From Osmia lignaria lignaria (lineage: Eukaryota > Arthropoda > Insecta > Hymenoptera > Megachilidae): a stretch of DNA of 64,000 nucleotides. Location: positions 6,650,501-6,714,500 of the forward strand of contig NW_027478159.1 of the NCBI RefSeq assembly GCF_051020975.1. The letters are read 5' to 3'. Of the stretch, positions 1-12,526 are shown in pieces; position 1 is the first letter of the stretch, and each line of letters opens with the position of its first letter. Under the pieces are notes generated by a model, which searched no databases, was not told the origin of the DNA, and saw only the letters and a program-made list of their open reading frames with translations. The position numbers and the translations under genes are program-made.

Positions 1-3000
1 TAGGTCGCTTCGTTTCCGAGATATTCGCAGATTTATCTCAAGGGAAGGGGCCTGACGGACATATTTCGAGATATTTCTTCTTCTTGTTGTTCTTCTTCTG
101 CACAGCTAAGCTGGAAGTGGCATTTGCCGCTCGCACTAGTACACAGTTATCTCAAAGAAAGGGGCCACGGTGTTTCTGTATCTCTATTATGTTGGTGCGG
201 CTTCGGAACTTTTAAATATCTTGATATATCTCGAGAACTACGCATCTGATCAAAAAATATCATAGAACATAAAAAGTAGGAAACTTAATTCTCTACAAAA
301 GAGGTCTCTTAACATTTTGCCATAGCTTGCTTTGTTTCCGAGATATTTGCACATTTATCTCAAGGGAAGGGGCCTAACGGACATATTTCGAGATATTTCT
401 TCTTCTTGTTGTTCTTCCTCTGCACAGCTAAACTGGAAGTGGCATTTCCAGCTCGCAATAGTGCAGAGTTATCTCAAAGAGAGGGGCCACGGTGTTTTTG
501 TATCTCTATTATGTTGGTGCGGCTTCGGAACTTTTAAATATCTTGATATATCTCGAGAACTACGCATCTGATCAAAAAATATCATAGAAGATAAAAAGTA
601 GGAAACCTAATTCTCTACAAAAAAGGTCTGTTAACATTTTGCCATAGCTCGCTTCGTTTCCGAGATATTTGCAGATTTATCTCAAGGGAAGGGGCCTGAC
701 GGGCATATTTTGAGATATTTCTTCTTCTTGTTGTTCTTCTTCTGCACAGCTAAGCTGGAAGTGGCATTTGCGGCTCGCACTAGTGCAGAGTTATCTCAAA
801 GAAAGGGGCCACGGTGTTTCTGTATCTCTATTATGTTGGTGCGCCTTCGGAACTTTTAAATATCTCGATATATCTCGAAAACTACGCTTCTGATCAAAAA
901 ATATCATAGAACGTAAATTGTAGGAAACATTATTCTCTACAAAAAAGGTCTCTTAACATTTTTCCATAGCTCGCTTCGTTTCCGAGATATTTGCAGATTT
1001 ATCTCAAGGGAAGGGGCCTGACGGACATATTTCGAGATATTTCTTCTTCATGTTGTTCTTCTTCTGCACAGCTAAACTGGAAGTGGCATTTCCAGCTCGC
1101 AATAGTGCAGAGTTATCCCAAAGAAAGGGGCCACGATGTTTCTGTATCTCTATTATGTTGGTGCGGCTTCGGAACTTTTAAATATCGCGATATATCTCGA
1201 AAACTACGCTTCTGATCAAAAAATATCATAGAACGTAAATTGTAGGAAACATTATTCTCTACAAAAAAGGTCTCTTAACATATTGCCATAGCTCGCTTCG
1301 TTTCCGAGATATTTGCAGATTCATCTCAAGGGAAGGGGTCTGACGGACATATTTCGAGATATTTCTTCTTCTTGTTGTTCTTCTTCTGCACAGCTAAGCT
1401 CGAAGCGGCATTTGCAGCTCGCAATAGTGCAGAGTTATCTCAAAGAAAGAGGCCACGGTGTTTCTGTACCTCTATTATGTTGGTGCAGCTTCGGAACTTT
1501 TACATATCTTGATATATCTCGAGAACTACGCATCTGATCAAAAAATATCATCGAACATAAAAAGTAGGAAACTTAATTCTCTACAAAAAAGGTCTCTTAA
1601 CATTTTGCCATAGTTCGCTTCGTTTCCGAGATATTTGCAGATTCATCTCAAGGGAAGGGGTCTGACGGACATATTTCGAGATATTTCTTCTTCTTGTTGT
1701 TCTTCTTCTGCACAGCTAAGCTCGAAGTGGCATTTGCAGCTCGCAATAGTGCAGAGTTATCTCAAAGAAAGAGGCCACGGTGTTTCTGTACCTCTATTAT
1801 GTTGGTGCAGCTTCGGAACTTTTAAATATCTTGATATATCTCGAGAACTACGCATCTGATCAAAAAATATCATCGAACATAAAAAGTAGGAAACTTAATT
1901 CTCTACAAAAAAGGTCTCTTAACATTTTGCCATAGCTCGCTTCGTTTCCGAGATATTTGCAGATTTATCTCAAGGGAAGTGGCCTGACGGACATATTTCG
2001 AGATATTTCTTCTTCTTGTTGTTCTTCTTCTGCACAGCTAAGCTGGAAGTGGCATTTGCAGCTCGCAATAGTGCAGAGTTATCCCAAAGAAAGGGGCCAC
2101 GGTGTTTCTGTATCTCTATTATGTTGGTGCGGCTTCGGAACTTTTAAATATCTCGATATATCTCGAAAACTACGCTTCTGATAAAAAATATCATACAACA
2201 TAAAAAGTAGGAAACTTAATTCTCTACAAAAAAGGTCTCTTAACGTTTTGCAATAGCTCGCTTCGTTTCCGAGATATTTGCAGATTTATCTCAAGGGAAG
2301 GGTCCTGACGGACATATTTCGAGATATTTCTTCTTCTTGTTGTTCTTCTTCTGCACAGCTAAACTGGAAGTGGCATTTCCAGCTCGCAATAGTGCAGAGT
2401 TATCCCAAAGAAAGGGGCCACGATGTTTCTGTATCTCTATTATGTTGGTGCGGCTTCGGAACTTTTAAATATCTCGATATATCTCGAAAACTACGCTTCT
2501 GATCGAAAAATATCATACAACATAAATTGTAGGAAACATAATTCTCTACAAAAAAGGTCTCTTAACATTTTGCCATAGCTCGCTTCGTTTCCGAGATATT
2601 TGCAGATTTATCTCAAGGGAAGGGGCCTGACGGACATATTTCGAGATATTTCTTCTTCTTGTTGTTCTTCTTCTGCACAGCTAAGCTCGAAGTGGCATTT
2701 GCAGCGCGCAATAGTGCAGAGTTATCTCAAAGAAAGGGGCCACGGTGTTTCTGTATCTCTATTATGTTGGTGCGGCTTCGGAACTTTTAAATATCTTGAT
2801 ATATCTCGAGAACTACGCATCTGATCAAAAAATATCATACTACATAAAAAGTAGGAAACTTAATTCTCTACAAGAAAGGTCTCTAAACATTTTGCCATAG
2901 CTCGCTTCGTTTCCGAGATATTTGCAGATTTATCTCAAGGGAAGGGGCCTGACGGACATATTTCGAGATATTTCTTCTTCTTGTTGCTCTTCTTCTGCAC

Positions 3001-5175
3001 AGCTAAGCTGGAAGTGGCATTTGCGGCTCGCACTAGTGCAGAGTTATCTCAAAGAAAGGGGCCACGGTGTTTCTGTATCTCTATTATGTTGGTGCGGCTT
3101 CGGAACTTTTAAATATCTCGATATATCTCGAAAACTACGCTTCTGATCAAAAAATATCATAGAACATAAATTGTAGGAAACATAATTCTCTACAAAAAAG
3201 GTCTCTTAACATTTTGCCATAGCTCGCTTCGTTTCCGAGATATTTGCAGATATATCTCAAGGGAAGGGGCCTGACGGACATATTTCGAGATATTTCTTCT
3301 TCTTGTTGTTCTTCTTCTGCACAGCTAAGCTGGAAGTGGCATTTACAGCTCGCAATAGTGCAGAGTTATCTCAAAGAAAGGGGCCACGGTGTTTCTGTAT
3401 CTCTATTATGTTGGTGCGGCTTCGGAACTTTTAAATATCTTGATATATCTCGAGAACTACGCATCTGATCAAAAAATATCATAGAACATGAAAAGTAGGA
3501 AACTTAATTCTCTACAAAAAAGGTCTCTTAACATTTTGCCATAGCTCTCTTCGTTTCCGAGATATTTGCAGATTTATCTCAAGGGAAGGGGCCTGACGGA
3601 CATATTTCGAGATATTTCTTCTTCTTGTTGTTCTTCTTCTGCACAGCTAAGCTGGAAGTGGCATTTGCAGCTCGCAATAGTGCAGAGTTATCTCAAAGAA
3701 AGGGGCCACGGTGTTTCTGTATCTCTATTATGTTGGTGCGGCTTCGGAACTTTTAAATATCTTGATATATCTCGAGAACTACGCGTCTGATCAAAAAATA
3801 TCATAGAACATAAAAAGTAGGAAACATAATTCTCTACAAAAACGGTCTCTTAACATTTTGCAATAGCTCGCTTCGTTTCCGAGATATTTGCAGATATATC
3901 TCAAGGGAAGGGGCTTGACGTACATATTTCGAGATATTTCTTCTTCTTGTTGTTCTTCTTCTGCACAGCTAAGCTGGAAGTGGCATTTGCGGCTCGCACT
4001 AGTGCAGAGTTATCTCAAAGAAAGGGGCCACGGTGTTTCTGTATCCCTATTATGTTGGTGCGGCTTCGGAACTTTTAAATATCTTGATATATCTCGAGAA
4101 CTACGCATCTGATCAAAAAATATCATAGAACATAAAAAGTAGGAAACTTAATTCTCTACAAAAAAGGTCTCTTAACATTTTGCCATAGCTCGCTTCGTTT
4201 CCGAGATATTTGCAGATTTATCTCAAGGGAAGGGGCCTGTCGGACATATTTCGAGATATTTCTTCTTCTTGTTGTTCTTCTTCTGCACAGCTAAGCTGGA
4301 AGTGGCATTTGCGGCTCGCACTAGTGCAGAGTTATCTCAAAGAAAGGGGCCACGGTGTTTCTGTATCTCTATTATGTTGGTGCGGCTTCGGAACTTTTAA
4401 ATATCTCGATATATCTCGAAAACTACGCTTCTGAACAAAAAATATCATAGAACATAAATTGTAGGAAACATAATTCTCTACAAAAAAGGTCTCTCAACAT
4501 TTTGCCATAGCTCGCTTCGTTTCCGAGATATTTGCAGATATATCTCAAGGGAAGGGGCCTGACGGACATATTTCGAGATATTTCTTCTTCTTGTTGTTCT
4601 TCTTCTGCACAGCTAAGCTGGAAGTGGCATTTACAGCTCGCAATAGTGCAGAGTTATCTCAAAGAAAGGGGCCACGGTGTTTCTGTATCTCTATTATGTT
4701 GGTGCGGCTTCGGAACTTTTCAATATCTTGATATATCTCGAGAACTACGCATCTGATCAAAAAATATCATAGAACATAAAAAGTAGGAAACTTAATTCAT
4801 TACAAAAAACGTCTCTTAACATTTTGCCATGGCTCGCTTCGTTTCCGAGATATTTGCAGATTTATCTCAAGGGAAGTGGCCTGACGGACATATTTCGAGA
4901 TATTTCTTCTTCTTGTTGTTCTTCTTCTGCACAGCTAAGCTGGAAGTGGCATTTGCGGCTCGCAATAGTGCAGAGTTATCTCAAAGAAAGGGGCCACGGT
5001 GTTTCTGTATCTCTGTTATGTTGGTGCGGCTTCGGAACTTTTAAATATCTTGATATATCTCGAGAACTACGCATCTGATCAAAAAATATCATACTACATA
5101 AAAAGTAGGAAACTTAATTCTCTACAAGAAAGGTCTCTTAACATTTTGCCATAGCTCGCTTCGTTTCCGAGATAT
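1..5175 (+). repeat. Left zone: loosely ordered monomers
   Basis: About 16 monomers without a clear large block. The monomers at 1313 and 1635 are a near-identical adjacent pair sharing TCATCTCAAGG, the GGGTCTG and GCAGCTTCGG variants and an ATCATCGAAC tail. The 991 and 2278 monomers share AAACTGG with TTTCCAGCTC and CACGATG. The monomer at 669 has TTTTGAGATAT, a stop in the open frame. The monomer at 1957 is 321 bp because GATCAAAAAA has become GATAAAAAA near 2180. The pair at 3244/3566 resembles pairs at 5176/5498, 6786/7108 and 12904/13226, so the zone has exchanged with its right neighbour. Confidence 0.85.
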
Positions 5176-8100
5176 TTGCAGATTTATCTCAAGGGAAGGG
5201 GCCTGACGGACATATTTCGAGATATTTCTTCTTCTTGTTGTTCTTCTTCTGCACAGCTAAGCTGGAAGTGGCATTTACAGCTCGCAATAGTGCAGAGTTA
5301 TCTCAAAGAAAGGGGCCACGGTGTTTCTGTATCTCTATTATGTTGGTTCGGCTTCGGAACTTTTAAATATCTTGATATATCTCGAGAACTACGCATCTGA
5401 TCAAAAAATATCATAGAACATGAAAAGTAGGAAACTTAATTCTCTACAAAAAAGGTCTCTTAACATTTTGCCATAGCTCGCTTCGTTTCCGAGATATTTG
5501 CAGATTTATCTCAAGGGAAGGGGCCTGACGGACATATTTCGAGATATTTCTTCTTCTTGTTGTTCTTCTTCTGCACAGCTAAGCTGGAAGTGGCATTTGC
5601 AGCTCGCAATAGTGCATAGTTATCTCAAAGAAAGGGGCCACGGTGTTTCTGTATCTCTATTATGTTGGTGCGGCTTCGGAACTTTTAAATATCTTGATAT
5701 ATCTCGAGAACTACGCGTCTGATCAAAAAATATCATAGAACATAAAAAGTAGGAAACATAATTCTCTACAAAAACGGTCTCTTAACATTTTGCCATAGCT
5801 CGCTTCGTTTCCGAGATATTTGCAGATTTATCTCAAGGTAAGGGGCCTGTCGGACATATTTCGAGATATTTCTTCTTCTTGTTGCTCTTCTTCTGCACAG
5901 CTAAGCTGGAAGTGGCATTTGCGGCTCGCACTAGTGCAGAGTTATCTCAAAGAAATGGGCCACGGTGTTTCTGTATCTCTATTATGTTGGTGCGGCTTCG
6001 GAACTTTTAAATATCTCGATATATCTCGAAAACTACGCTTCTGATCAAAAAATATCATACAACATGAATTGTAGGAAACATAATTCTCTACAAAAAACGT
6101 CTCTTAACATTTTGCCATAGCTCGCTTCGTTTCCGAGATATTTGCAGATTTATCTCAAGGGAAGTGGCCTGACGGACATATTTCGAGATATTTCTTCTTC
6201 TTGTTGTTCTTCTTCTGCACAGCTAAGCTGGAAGTGGCATTTGCGGCTCGCACTAGTGCAGAGTTATCTCAAAGAAAGGGGCCACGGTGTTTCTGTATCT
6301 CTATTATGTTGGTGCGGCTTCGGAACTTTTAAATATCTTGATATATCTCGAGAACTACGCATCTGATCAAAAAATATCATAGAACATAAAAAGTAGGAAA
6401 CCTAATTCTCTACAAAAAAGGTCTCTTAACATTTTGCCATAGCTCGCTTCGTTTCCGAGATATTTGCAGATTTATCTCAAGGGAAGGGGCCTGACGGACA
6501 TATTTCGAGATATTTCTTCTTCTTGTTGTTCTTCTTCTGCACAGCTAAGCTGGAAGTGGCATTTGCGGCTGGCACTAGTGCAGAGTTATCTCAAAGAAAG
6601 GGGCCACGGTGTTTCTGTATCCCTATTATGTTGGTGCGGCTTCGGAACTTTTAAATATCTCGATATATCTCGAAAACTACGCTTCTGATCAAAAAATATC
6701 GTAGAACATAAATTGTAGGAAACATAATTCTCTACAAAAAAGGTCTCTTAACATTTTGCCATAGCTCGCTTCGTTTCCGAGATATTTGCAGATATATCTC
6801 AAGGGAAGGGGCCTGACGGACATATTTCGAGATATTTCTTCTTCTTGTTGTTCTTCTTCTGCACAGCTAAGCTGGAAGTGGCATTTACAGCTCGCAATAG
6901 TGCAGAGTTATCTCAAAGAAAGGGGCCACGGTGTTTCTGTATCTCTATTATGTTGGTGCGGCTTCGGAACTTTTAAATATCTTGATATATCTCGAGAACT
7001 ACGCATCTGATCAAAAAATATCATAGAACATGAAAAGTAGGAAACTTAATTCTCTACAAAAAAGGTCTCTTAACATTTTGCCATAGCTCGCTTCGTTTCC
7101 GAGATATTTGCAGATTTATCTCAAGGGAAGGGGCCTGACGGACATATTTCGAGATATTTCTTCTTCTTGTTGTTCTTCTTCTGCACAGCTAAGCTGGAAG
7201 TGGCATTTGCAGCTCGCAATAGTGCAGAGTTATCTCAAAGAAAGGGGCCACGGTGTTTCTGTATCTCTATTATGTTGGTGCGGCTTCGGAACTTTTAAAT
7301 ATCTTGATATATCTCGAGAACTACGCGTCTGATCAAAAAATATCATAGAACATAAAAAGTAGGAAACATAATTTTCTACAAAAACGGTCTCTTAACATTT
7401 TGCCATAGCTCGCTTCGTTTCCGAGATATTTGCAGATTTATCTCAAGGTAAGGGGCCTGTCGGACATATTTCGAGATATTTCTTCTTCTTGTTGCTCTTC
7501 TTCTGCACAGCTAAGCTGGAAGTGGCATTTGCGGCTCGCACTAGTGCAGAGTTATCTCAAAGAAAGGGGCCACGGTGTTTCTGTATCTCTATTATGTTGG
7601 TGCGGCTTCGGAACTTTTAAATATCTCGATATATCTCGAAAACTACGCTTCTGATCAAAAAATATCATACAACATGAATTGTAGGAAACATAATTCTCTA
7701 CAAAAAACGTCTCTTAACATTTTGCCATAGCTCGCTTCGTTTCCGAGATATTTGCAGATTTATCTCAAGGGAAGTGGCCTGACGGACATATTTCGAGATA
7801 TTTCTTCTTCTTGTTGTTCTTCTTCTGCACAGCTAAGCTGGAAGTGGCATTTGCGGCTCGCACTAGTGCAGAGTTATCTCAAAGAAAGGGGCCACGGTGT
7901 TTCTGTATCTCTATTATGTTGGTGCGGCTTCGGAACTTTTAAATATCTTGATATATCTCGAGAACTACGCATCTGATCAAAAAATATCATAGAACATAAA
8001 AAGTAGGAAACCTAATTCTCTACAAAAAAGGTCTCTTAACATTTTGCCATAGCTCGCTTCGTTTCCGAGATATTTGCAGATTTATCTCAAGGGAAGGGGC

Positions 8101-8395
8101 CTGACGGACATATTTCGAGATATTTCTTCTTCTTGTTGTTCTTCTTCTGCACAGCTAAGCTGGAAGTGGCATTTGCGGCTGGCACTAGTGCAGAGTTATC
8201 TCAAAGAAAGGGGCCACGGTGTTTCTGTATCCCTATTATGTTGGTGCGGCTTCGGAACTTTTAAATATCTCGATATATCTCGAAAACTACGCTTCGGATC
8301 AAAAAATATCGTAGAACATAAATTGTAGGAAACATAATTCTCTACAAAAAAGGTCTCTTAACATTTTGCCATAACTCGCTTCGTTTCCGAGATAT
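5176..8395 (+). repeat. 5-mer tandem duplication (1,610 bp)
   Basis: Monomers 5176, 5498, 5820, 6142 and 6464 correspond in order to 6786, 7108, 7430, 7752 and 8074, an offset of 5 x 322. Markers shared by both copies are AACATGAAAAG in the first tail, ACGCGTCTG in the second, TCAAGGTAAGG with CTGTCGG in the third, GGGAAGTGG in the fourth and GGCTGGCACT in the fifth. The few differences include GATTTATC/GATATATC in the first pair, GTGCATAG/GTGCAGAG in the second, GAAATGGG/GAAAGGGG in the third and CTTCTGATC/CTTCGGATC in the fifth. Confidence 0.9.
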
Positions 8396-11300
8396 TTGCA
8401 GATTTATCTCAAGGGAAGTGGCCTGACGGACATATTTCGAGATATTTCTTCTTCTTGTTGTTCTTCTTCTGCACAGCTAAGCTGGAAGTGGCATTTGCGG
8501 CTCGCACTAGTGCAGAGTTATCTCAAAGAAAGGGGCCACGGTGTTTCTGTATCTCTATTATGTTGGTGCGGCTTCGGAACTTTTAAATATCTTGATATAT
8601 CTCGAGAACTACGCATCTGATCAAAAAATATCATAGAACATAAAAAGTAGGAAACCTAATTCTCTACAAAAAAGGTCTCTTAACATTTTGCCATAGCTCG
8701 CTTCGTTTCCGAGATATTTGCAGATTTATCTCAAGGGAAGGGGCCTGACGGACATATTTCGAGATATTTCTTCTTCTTGTTGTTCTTCTTCTGCACAGCT
8801 AAGCTGGAAGTGGCATTTGCGGCTGGCACTAGTGCAGAGTTATCTCAAAGAAAGGGGCCACGGTGTTTCTGTATCCCTATTATGTTGGTGCGGCTTCGGA
8901 ACTTTTAAATATCTCGATATATCTCGAAAACTACGCTTCTGATCAAAAAATATCGTAGAACATAAATTGTAGGAAACATAATTCTCTACAAAAAAGGTCT
9001 CTTAACATTTTGCCATAGCTCGCTTCGTTTCCGAGATATTTGCAGATATATCTCAAGGGAAGGGGCCTGACGGACATATTTCGAGATATTTCTTCTTCTG
9101 GTTGTTCTTCTTCTGCGCAGCTAAGCTGGAAGTGGCATTTGCAGCTCGCAATAGTGCATAGCTATCTGAAAGAAAGGGGCCACAGTGTTTCTGTATCTCT
9201 ATTATGTTGGTGCGGCTTCGGAACTTTTAAATATCTTGATATATCTCGAGAACTACGCATCTGATCAGAAAATATCATAGAAGATAAAAAGTAGGAAACT
9301 TAATTCTCTACAAAAAAGGTCTCTTAACATTTTGCCATAGCTCGCTTCGTTTCCGAGATATTTGCAGATTTATCTCAAGGTAAGGGGCCTGACGGACATA
9401 TTTCGAGATATTTCTTCTTCTTGTTGTTCTTCTTCTGCACAGCTAAGCTGGAAGTGGCATTTGCAGCTCGCAATAGTGCATAGTTATCTGAAAGAAAGGG
9501 GCCACGGTGTTTCTGTATCTTTATTATGTTGGTGCGGCTTCGGAACTTTTAAATATCTTGATATATCTCGAGAACTACGCATCTGATCAAAAAATATCAT
9601 AGAACATAAAAAGTAGGAAACTCAATTCTCTACAAAAAAGGTCTCTTAACATTTTGCAATAGCTCGCTTCGTTTCCGAGATATTTGCAGATTTATCTCAA
9701 GGGAAGGTGCCTGACGGACATATTTCGAGATATTTCTTCTTCTTGTTGTTCTTGTTCTGCACAGCTAAGCTGGAAGTGGCATTTGCGGCTCGCACTAGTG
9801 CAGAGTTATCTCAAAGAAAGGGGCCACGGTGTTTCTGTATCTCTATTATGTTGGTGCGGCTTCGGAACTTTTAAATATCTCGATATATCTCGAAAACTAC
9901 GCTTCTGATCAAAAAATATCATAGAACATAAATTGTAGGAAACATAATTCTTTACAAAAAACGGCTCTTAACATTTTGCCATAGCTCGCTTCGTTTCCGA
10001 GATATTTGCAGATTCAGCTCAAAGGAACTGGCCTGACGGACATATTTCGAGATATTTCTTCTTCTTGTTGTTCTTCTTCTGCACAGCTAAGCTGAAAGTG
10101 GCATTTGCAGCTCGCAATAGTGCAGAGTTATCTCAAAGAAAGGGGCCACGGTGTTTCTGTATCTCTATTATGTTGGTGCGGCTTCGGAACTTTTAAATAT
10201 CTTGATATATCTCGAGAACTACGCATCTGATCAAAAAATATCATAGAACATAAATTGTAGGAAACATAATTCTCTACAAAAAAGGTCTCTTAACATTTTG
10301 CCATAGCTCGCTTCGTTTCCGAGATATTTGCAGATATATCTCAAGGGAAGGGGCCTGACGGACATATTTCGAGATATTTCTTCTTCTTGTTGTTCTTCTT
10401 CTGCGCAGCTAAGCTGGAAGTGGCATTTGCAGCTCGCAATAGTGCAGAGATATCTCAAAGAAAGGGGCCACGGTGTTTCTGTATCTCTATTATGTTGGTG
10501 CGGCTTCGGAACTTTTAAATATCTTGATATATCTCGAGAACTACTCATCTGATCAGAAAATATCATAGAAGATAAAAAGTAGGAAACTTAATTCTCTACA
10601 AAAAAGGTCTCTTAACATTTTGCCATAGCTCGCTTCGTTTCCGAGATATTTGCAGATTTATCTCAAGGTAAGGGGCCTGACGGACATATTTCGAGATATT
10701 TCTTCTTCTTGTTGTTCTTCTTCTGCACAGCTAAGCTGGAAGTGGCATTTGCAGCTCGCAATAGTGCATAGTTATCTGAAAGAAAGGGGCCACGGTGTTT
10801 CTGTATCTCTATTATGTTGGTGCGGCTTCGGAACTTTTAAATATCTTGATATATCTCGAGAACTACGCATCTGATCAAAAAATATCATAGAACATAAAAA
10901 GTAGGAAACTCAATTCTCTACAAAAAAGGTCTCTTAACATTTTGCAATAGCTCGCTTCGTTTCCGAGATATTTGCAGATTTATCTCAAGGGAAGGGGCCT
11001 GACGGACATATTTCGAGATATTTCTTCTTCTTGTTGTTCTTCTTCTGCACAGCTAAGCTGAAAGTGGCATTTGCAGCTCGCAATAGTGCAGAGTTATCTC
11101 AAAGAAAGGGGCCACGGTGTTTCTGTATCTCTATTATGTTGGTGCGGCTTCGGAACTTTTAAATATCTTGATATATCTCGAGAACTACGCATCTGATCAA
11201 AAAATATCATAGAACATAAAAAGTAGGAAACTTAATTCTCTACAAAAAAGGTCGCTTAACATTTTGCCATAGCTCGCTTCGTTTCCGAGATATTTGCATA

Positions 11301-12526
11301 TTTATCTCAAGGGAAGGGGCCTGACGGACATATTTCGAGATATTTCTTCTTCTTGTTGTTCTTCTTCTGCACAGCTAAGCTGGAAGTGGCATTTGCGGCT
11401 CGCACTAGTGCAGAGTTATCTCAAAGAACGGGGCCACGGTGTTTCTGAATACCTATTATGTTGGTGCGGCTTCGGAACTTTTAAATATCTTGATATATCT
11501 CGAGAACTACGCTTCTGATCAAAAAATATCATAGAACATAAATTGTAGGAAACATAATTCTCTACAAAAAACGTCTCTTAACATTTTGCCATAGCTCGCT
11601 TCGTTTCCGAGATATTTGCAGATTTATCTCAAGGGAAGGGGCCTGACGGACATATTTCGAGATATTTCTTCTTCTTGTTGTTCTTCTTCTGCACAGCTAA
11701 GCTGAAAGTGGCATTTGCAGCTCGCAATAGTGCAGAGTTATCTCAAAGAAAGGGGCCACGGTGTTTCTGTATCTCTATTATGTTGGTGCGGCTTCGGAAC
11801 TTTTAAATATCGTGATATATCTCGAGAACTACGCATCTGATCAGAAAATATCATAGAAGATAAAGAGTAGGAAACTTAATTCTCTACAAAAAAGGTCTCT
11901 TAACATTTTGCCATAGCTCGCTTCGTTTCCGAGATATTTGCAGATTTATCTCAAGGGAAGGGGCCTGACGGACATATTTCGAGATATTTCTTCTTCTTGT
12001 TGTTCCTCTTCTGCACAGCTAAGCTGGAAGTGGCATTTGCAGCTCGCAATTGTGCAGAGTTATCTCAAAGAGAGGGGCCACGATGTTTCTGTATCTCTAT
12101 TATGTTGGTGCGGCTTCGGAACTTTTAAATATCTTGATATATCTCGAGAACTACGCATCTGATCAGAAAATATCATAGAAGATAAAAAGTAGGAAACTTA
12201 ATTCTCCACAAAAAAGGTCTCTTAACATTTTGCCATAGCTCGCTTCGTTTCCGAGATATTTGCAGATCTATCTCAAGGTAAGGGGCCTGACGGACATATT
12301 TCGAGATATTTCTTCTTCTTGTTGTTCTTCTTCTGCACAGCTAAGCTGGAAGTGGCATTTGCAGCTCGCAATAGTGCATAGCTATCTGAAAGAAAGGGGC
12401 CACGGTGTTTCTGTATCTCTATTATGTTGGTGCGGCTTCGGAACTTTTAAATATCTTGATATATCTCGAGAACTACGCATCTGATCAAAAAATATCATAG
12501 AACATAAAAAGTAGGAAACTTAATTC
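6409..12526 (+). repeat. 19-mer higher-order block, copy 1 (6,118 bp)
   Basis: Nineteen monomers (anchors 6464 to 12260) that recur at +6,118 (19 x 322). Strong markers are the TTCTGGTTG variant at 9097, GGAAGGTGCC at 9705, TTCAGCTCAAAGGAACTGG at 10012, GAACTACTCATC at 10540, TTTGCATATTT at 11293 and CTGAATACC at 11446. The left limit is set by CCTAATTCTC before it versus CTTAATTCGC before copy 2. It lacks one monomer that copy 2 has, the counterpart of 18056. Confidence 0.93.
7752..9039 (+). repeat. Dimer duplication nested at the 5-mer end
   Basis: The pair 7752/8074 is repeated at once as 8396/8718: first member with GGGAAGTGG, second with GGCTGGCACT, CTGTATCCCT and ATCGTAG. The 8074 copy has CGGATC where 8718 has TGATC, and the tail of 8074 has CCATAACTC. 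The same nested dimer reappears at 13870-15157 inside the larger 19-mer duplicate, so the dimer duplication preceded the large one. Confidence 0.9.
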